Assembly: GCA_907165065.1 (NCBI GenBank)
Contig: OU015524.1
Span: 58,941,295-59,005,294, forward strand
Origin: Caprimulgus europaeus
Lineage: Eukaryota; Chordata; Aves; Caprimulgiformes; Caprimulgidae
Direction: 5' to 3'
DNA length: 64,000 nucleotides
The notes beneath the pieces are model-generated. The model was not told where the DNA came from. It saw nothing but the letters and a program-made list of their open reading frames with translations, and made no database searches. The position numbers were made by a program, and so were the translations under genes. Shown here in pieces: positions 60,181-64,000 of the stretch. Position 1 is the first letter of the stretch. Each line of letters opens with the position of its first letter.

Positions 60181-63100
60181 GCAATAGTGCTGTTGGATGC
60201 ATCTGGATGATGTTGTAGGTATATGCAAAGTTTGTGAACATCTGAGGCTGGGAGGTTTTAGATTACCATAATCTAAGCAAGATGTGTGAGGTAAGGTGTT
60301 GGCTTCCAGATGACAAATTGTTCTGATTATTTCCTGAAATTTCCTGACATTGTTGCTGAAGTTCTGGCTAAATGTCTGTCCCTATGTGTGGTCCTGGGAG
60401 CGGCTGTTGCACCGTGCGGGAACCCATCGGTCCTTCTGTCGTCTCCACTGTGGGTTTTGCTCACTGCATTTGGGAGGCTGGCAGCTGCTAATGCTCTTCA
60501 TTTGTAGCGAGCTTATGAAAGGAGAGAGTCTTAAAGCCAAGGTTTTTGTAAAACCTATTTTGAAGCCGCAGGAGACTTGTTGACTCTTTGCAGAAGGCTG
60601 CCTGAGGAGGATGCGGGGAAGGGAACGGAAATCTCCCTGCCACTAGCCTGGCTAGCAGAGAGGAGTGACAGTGGCCTTCCTGAAATGACTGTGAGGTGCA
60701 GGCCTGAAGCAGTGAAAAGGATTTAGCCATGGTATTGAGGGAGAAGAGGAAAAAGTGCTTTTTCACGTGATCTGGTACAAGTGGGTTTGGTGTTTGTTTT
60801 GTGCTGGTTCAGTCCCGAGTTTCAGGGAGTCGACCAGAGTCCCCTCCACAGGCTCATTGAAATGGAAATGGTTTTGTGGCTGCTGTGGAATGCAAATTAT
60901 TTTAGGAATGTTCCTGGGTCTTGAGGCTTTTTAAAACTCACACTTTTAAGATTTTTTGGAGGGGTTTTTTTGCTTATTTTAACTGATTCTCATAACAAAA
61001 CAAGCATCCAGAAAGATGATTGGTGTCCTGATCCTGACCCAACAAAATACTGAAGTGTAGGTTTGTCTTCGCTCGTACAAATGGTTCCCTGCACGTCAGT
61101 GGTGGAAAGACATGGGAAATGCAGAAATGCTTTGCTGGATTGCAATCAAAATGCTGAGTGCTTTGCAAAGCCAAACAACAGAGCAGCTCTCAGTAAGGCA
61201 GGCTGGCATGAGATGCCATTTGGTTATATTCCGTAGGGATTTATCTCCCTTTTGTTACTGTGGCTTTTTAAAAATACTATTTAATAGCATTTCTTTTTTT
61301 ATGAGGGCACTGGAGATGGGCAAAGGCTTGTGCTTGATGCATTTCCTGCCATAGGTCTTTTGCTGACCAGGGTAGATTGACATCAAGTTAAGAAAATTAT
61401 CATGCTAGACTGTGACATATTTCCGAACAAGAACACTTTGCTTAGAAACAAGGAGTGGAATTTGTTGGTCTTTGTGTTTCTGGTATCAGGACAAGGGATA
61501 TAAAATGGGTTTGCTTTTAATTAATTTTTTTTTTTTTCTTAAAGCTGAAAATAAACTTGGATAGGTCAGTGCACATGCAGACCATATTTGATGGTGCTAC
61601 ATGCCAAGACGATCATAACCAGGTTAGAATATTGATTAGTTGGTGCAGGGAATGGAAAAGGAGGACTTTTTTGTGTATGTAAATTTAATACTCAGTATAG
61701 CTTTGGCAAAATAATAGCCAACAATCAAAAAATTATCAAAGTCATTAGGAGCTTTGTCTTATTGCCTGACCTCTTGAAGTCACTGGAAACTGACAGTACT
61801 CTTGGCTGCTTGTATACGAAGGCATTTAATCTGTAAAGATGTATATAAAGTTAGAAAGTAGCCTTCAGCAGCAGGGCTAGTTTATGTATTTGTAGAGTGT
61901 GTGTGTATATGTGTGTGTCTGTGTGTATACACACTTTAAAAGAGTATCATGAAGCTATACAAAACATTCTCAGTAAATACATTAGAGAAAACATATCCTT
62001 GAGTGCATGACTTTTTTCCACCCACAGTCTCCCTTATGTTTTTGTGCACCGTTCTTTTACATCTGTGTAGTCCTTTGTGAGAGAGTGATGTTCCATATAT
62101 AACTTTGGACTTTCATTATTTTTTACATTCACAAATAAGACTTCCATATGAAGAACTTCTGCAGTATTGGTCAGCCAGATTTCTGGAGATGCGACAGAAG
62201 TGTTTATGTGTTGTAACACTCAAATTCTTTGCTTAATCAAGGGAAAGATGTGGAATCACATACATAAAGAAAAACATTATAATGACAAAGGAGTTATCCT
62301 GTTTTATAATTAAAAAATAATATCATGATTTGAAAAAAATATTTTGTAAAAGGACAAGTATGTGCTATTTTATATGATACACTATAAAGTGATTTATAAT
62401 TTTGTGTTTAATGTTTTCTCTAGTGAAGGACTGTATGTATGATAGAGAGAAAGTGCATGGTATTTTGCTGTTGGACGTGTTTAATGAGTTGTACTTAGCA
62501 TGTTCCAAATCCTGATTGTGGATGCACATGTGGGACTAATACAAACTTCAGAAAATCTGTGTAGGTGTCTCTAAATGGAGATTTTGGCCCTGCATGTTGA
62601 TTTTTCCCCTGTTAGTACTGCATTAATACTAAAATCAGTTCTATATCATTATGATTTTCTTTCCTGTTCGTGAATTCCGGAGAAGAGAAACTATGTCAGC
62701 AGAAATGCAGTGAGCCCAGCGCAGCGGTAGCCAAAAGAGAACAAGCAGGGACACTAGTGGAATGCTAATGCTGTGTACTAGATGCGTTGTGCTAGAAGGT
62801 GTTTTCTTCTGATGGATGCAACCTGAGGCATAAAGTATGTTGAAAGTTCAACCATGGCAACCAATTTCTGTAACAGGGAAGAGAGAGTCCTTTCTGATTT
62901 AATCTCAGTGTAAGTAGGTTAAGTGTGGTTTTCCTGTCACATCTTTGGTTGTGTACTTTAAAGCTATCTGCAACTGTATTATTTACCTTAGATGTCTTGG
63001 AAAAAAATGCTTTTACTTGCATTTTACCTTTACTCAGTTAAAATGTGATAAAAGGTACTTGCATAACAATGACATCTGTATGTGGGGCTGTTGTAAATCT

Positions 63101-64000
63101 ATAAAAGGGTTGTCCTGGGTGTTCCTCAGAGTATCTGAAGTATAGCAACATCCCCTTTTCAGCTACATAAGTAAGGTGGACAGATGACTTCACAGCATCA
63201 GGAGAAGAGTCTTCCAGTGGCTGGTTAATGCATCTTTCTGGTGTGCAGCATGAAACTGAGGTGCATTTTTGAGCCATATAATGTCAAATCCTTAGGAAGA
63301 TTACACCTGTGCTGGCAATTGCATTGCTTTTTGACATTGGTTTTGTGCTGAAAGCAATGTAAGGAATTCTGTGATAACCTCTGAGGGATTGTAGGGGGCT
63401 CTTCTGCAGTGGGTGCTGACTAGTTCAGAACAGCCATGTTTCTGCTCACAGTGGATTCATAATTCAAAAGCTATCATCCAGGTCTTTGTCTCTGCATTGC
63501 ATGGATCTCTTCTGCAGACAGCATGGTCTCCTGTCATCTACAGATGGCATCACAGTGCAAGCATAAGGGTGTCACCCACCGTGTCAGTGTGGCAGAGTGA
63601 ACGCTTTTCCTGTTACTGCTACTTATGTCTCTTCCCACATCTCTGCCTGCTTTTCCTCTGCGCAGGAGCTGCCCTCATGCATCAGAGGGCTGACCTGGAA
63701 AAAGGAGAGGGATTTATGGTGGTAGTTTTCTTCAGCCATGAGGGTAGGCAGTTCTGGGTCCGTGTTGAGGGTGTCTGGGGAAGAGGGGAAGAGCTGGCAC
63801 AGCTTATGAAGAAGGTTGTTGTTCTACATACACTCCCTTGCCTCCCCAAATACACCTTGCTGTGCTTGTCCTCACCCTGACAGAGATAATGTCCTGACCA
63901 GCTGCTAGAAGAGGAGCAGTTCCTTGCGTTGGTGCACCTGCTGCTCTGTTGTTCTGCAACTGGCTTGTGTTGCAGTGACTGGGATGCCCCCACAGGTGTG
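60181..64000. other. No recognised gene to the window end
   Basis: No conserved exon was seen. It contains a poly-T run at about 61527-61538 and an imperfect GT/TATG microsatellite at about 61896-61934. It is likely still EZR intron 1 if the promoter call is right. Confidence 0.4.
61896..61934 (+). repeat. Imperfect GT-rich microsatellite
   Basis: Alternating GT runs are interrupted by TATAT, TCT and TATAC. Confidence 0.8.

Noticed and set aside
1..64000. CRISPR arrays, rRNA, tRNA genes, operons or retroviral LTR pairs
   Set aside because: No spaced direct-repeat array, no tRNA B-box with cloverleaf, and no paired LTR-like direct repeats were seen; the genome is a bird nuclear genome.

Overview
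This window is vertebrate nuclear DNA, and its repeats say bird. CR1 LINE fragments ending in the avian (ATTCTGTG)n-type tail occur on both strands and no Alu/L1-type repeats were seen. The CR1 subtypes look more like those of Neoaves than of galliforms, but the species cannot be fixed by eye. There are no bacterial genes, CRISPR arrays or rRNA genes, and no tRNA gene was recognised.

Layout. Positions 1-1185 hold a nested pair of CR1 elements, and 1.2-12.0 kb is intergenic with one more CR1. TAGAP, a T-cell activation Rho GTPase-activating protein, lies on the + strand: a TATA box at 12008, a 5'UTR exon, eight coding exons from 12806 to 19358 that join in phase to 677 residues, and a 3'UTR to about 20.4 kb. 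20.4-31.8 kb is intergenic. RSPH3, the radial-spoke head-3 protein of motile cilia, follows on the + strand: a CpG-rich promoter with an RFX X-box at 32000, and eight coding exons from 32086 to 40375 that join in phase to 404 residues. At 41957-44480 sits a complete-ended hAT (Charlie-like) DNA transposon with a perfect 8-bp target duplication and a frameshifted transposase on the - strand. A second CpG island at 48.4-49.7 kb contains a four-copy 17-bp minisatellite. From the human 6q25.3 order (EZR-RSPH3-TAGAP, all one strand) it is the expected promoter and first exon of EZR on the + strand. The remaining 14 kb shows no recognisable coding exon and would be EZR intron 1.

The genes do not form a pathway. 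TAGAP is a lymphoid signalling regulator, RSPH3 an axonemal scaffold, and ezrin a membrane-cytoskeleton linker; they are neighbours by conserved synteny. Their promoters differ accordingly: TATA-type for TAGAP, and CpG/X-box (ciliary) for RSPH3. The most notable accessory object is the hAT element, because well-preserved DNA transposons are uncommon in bird genomes and related families are known to move horizontally among tetrapods.
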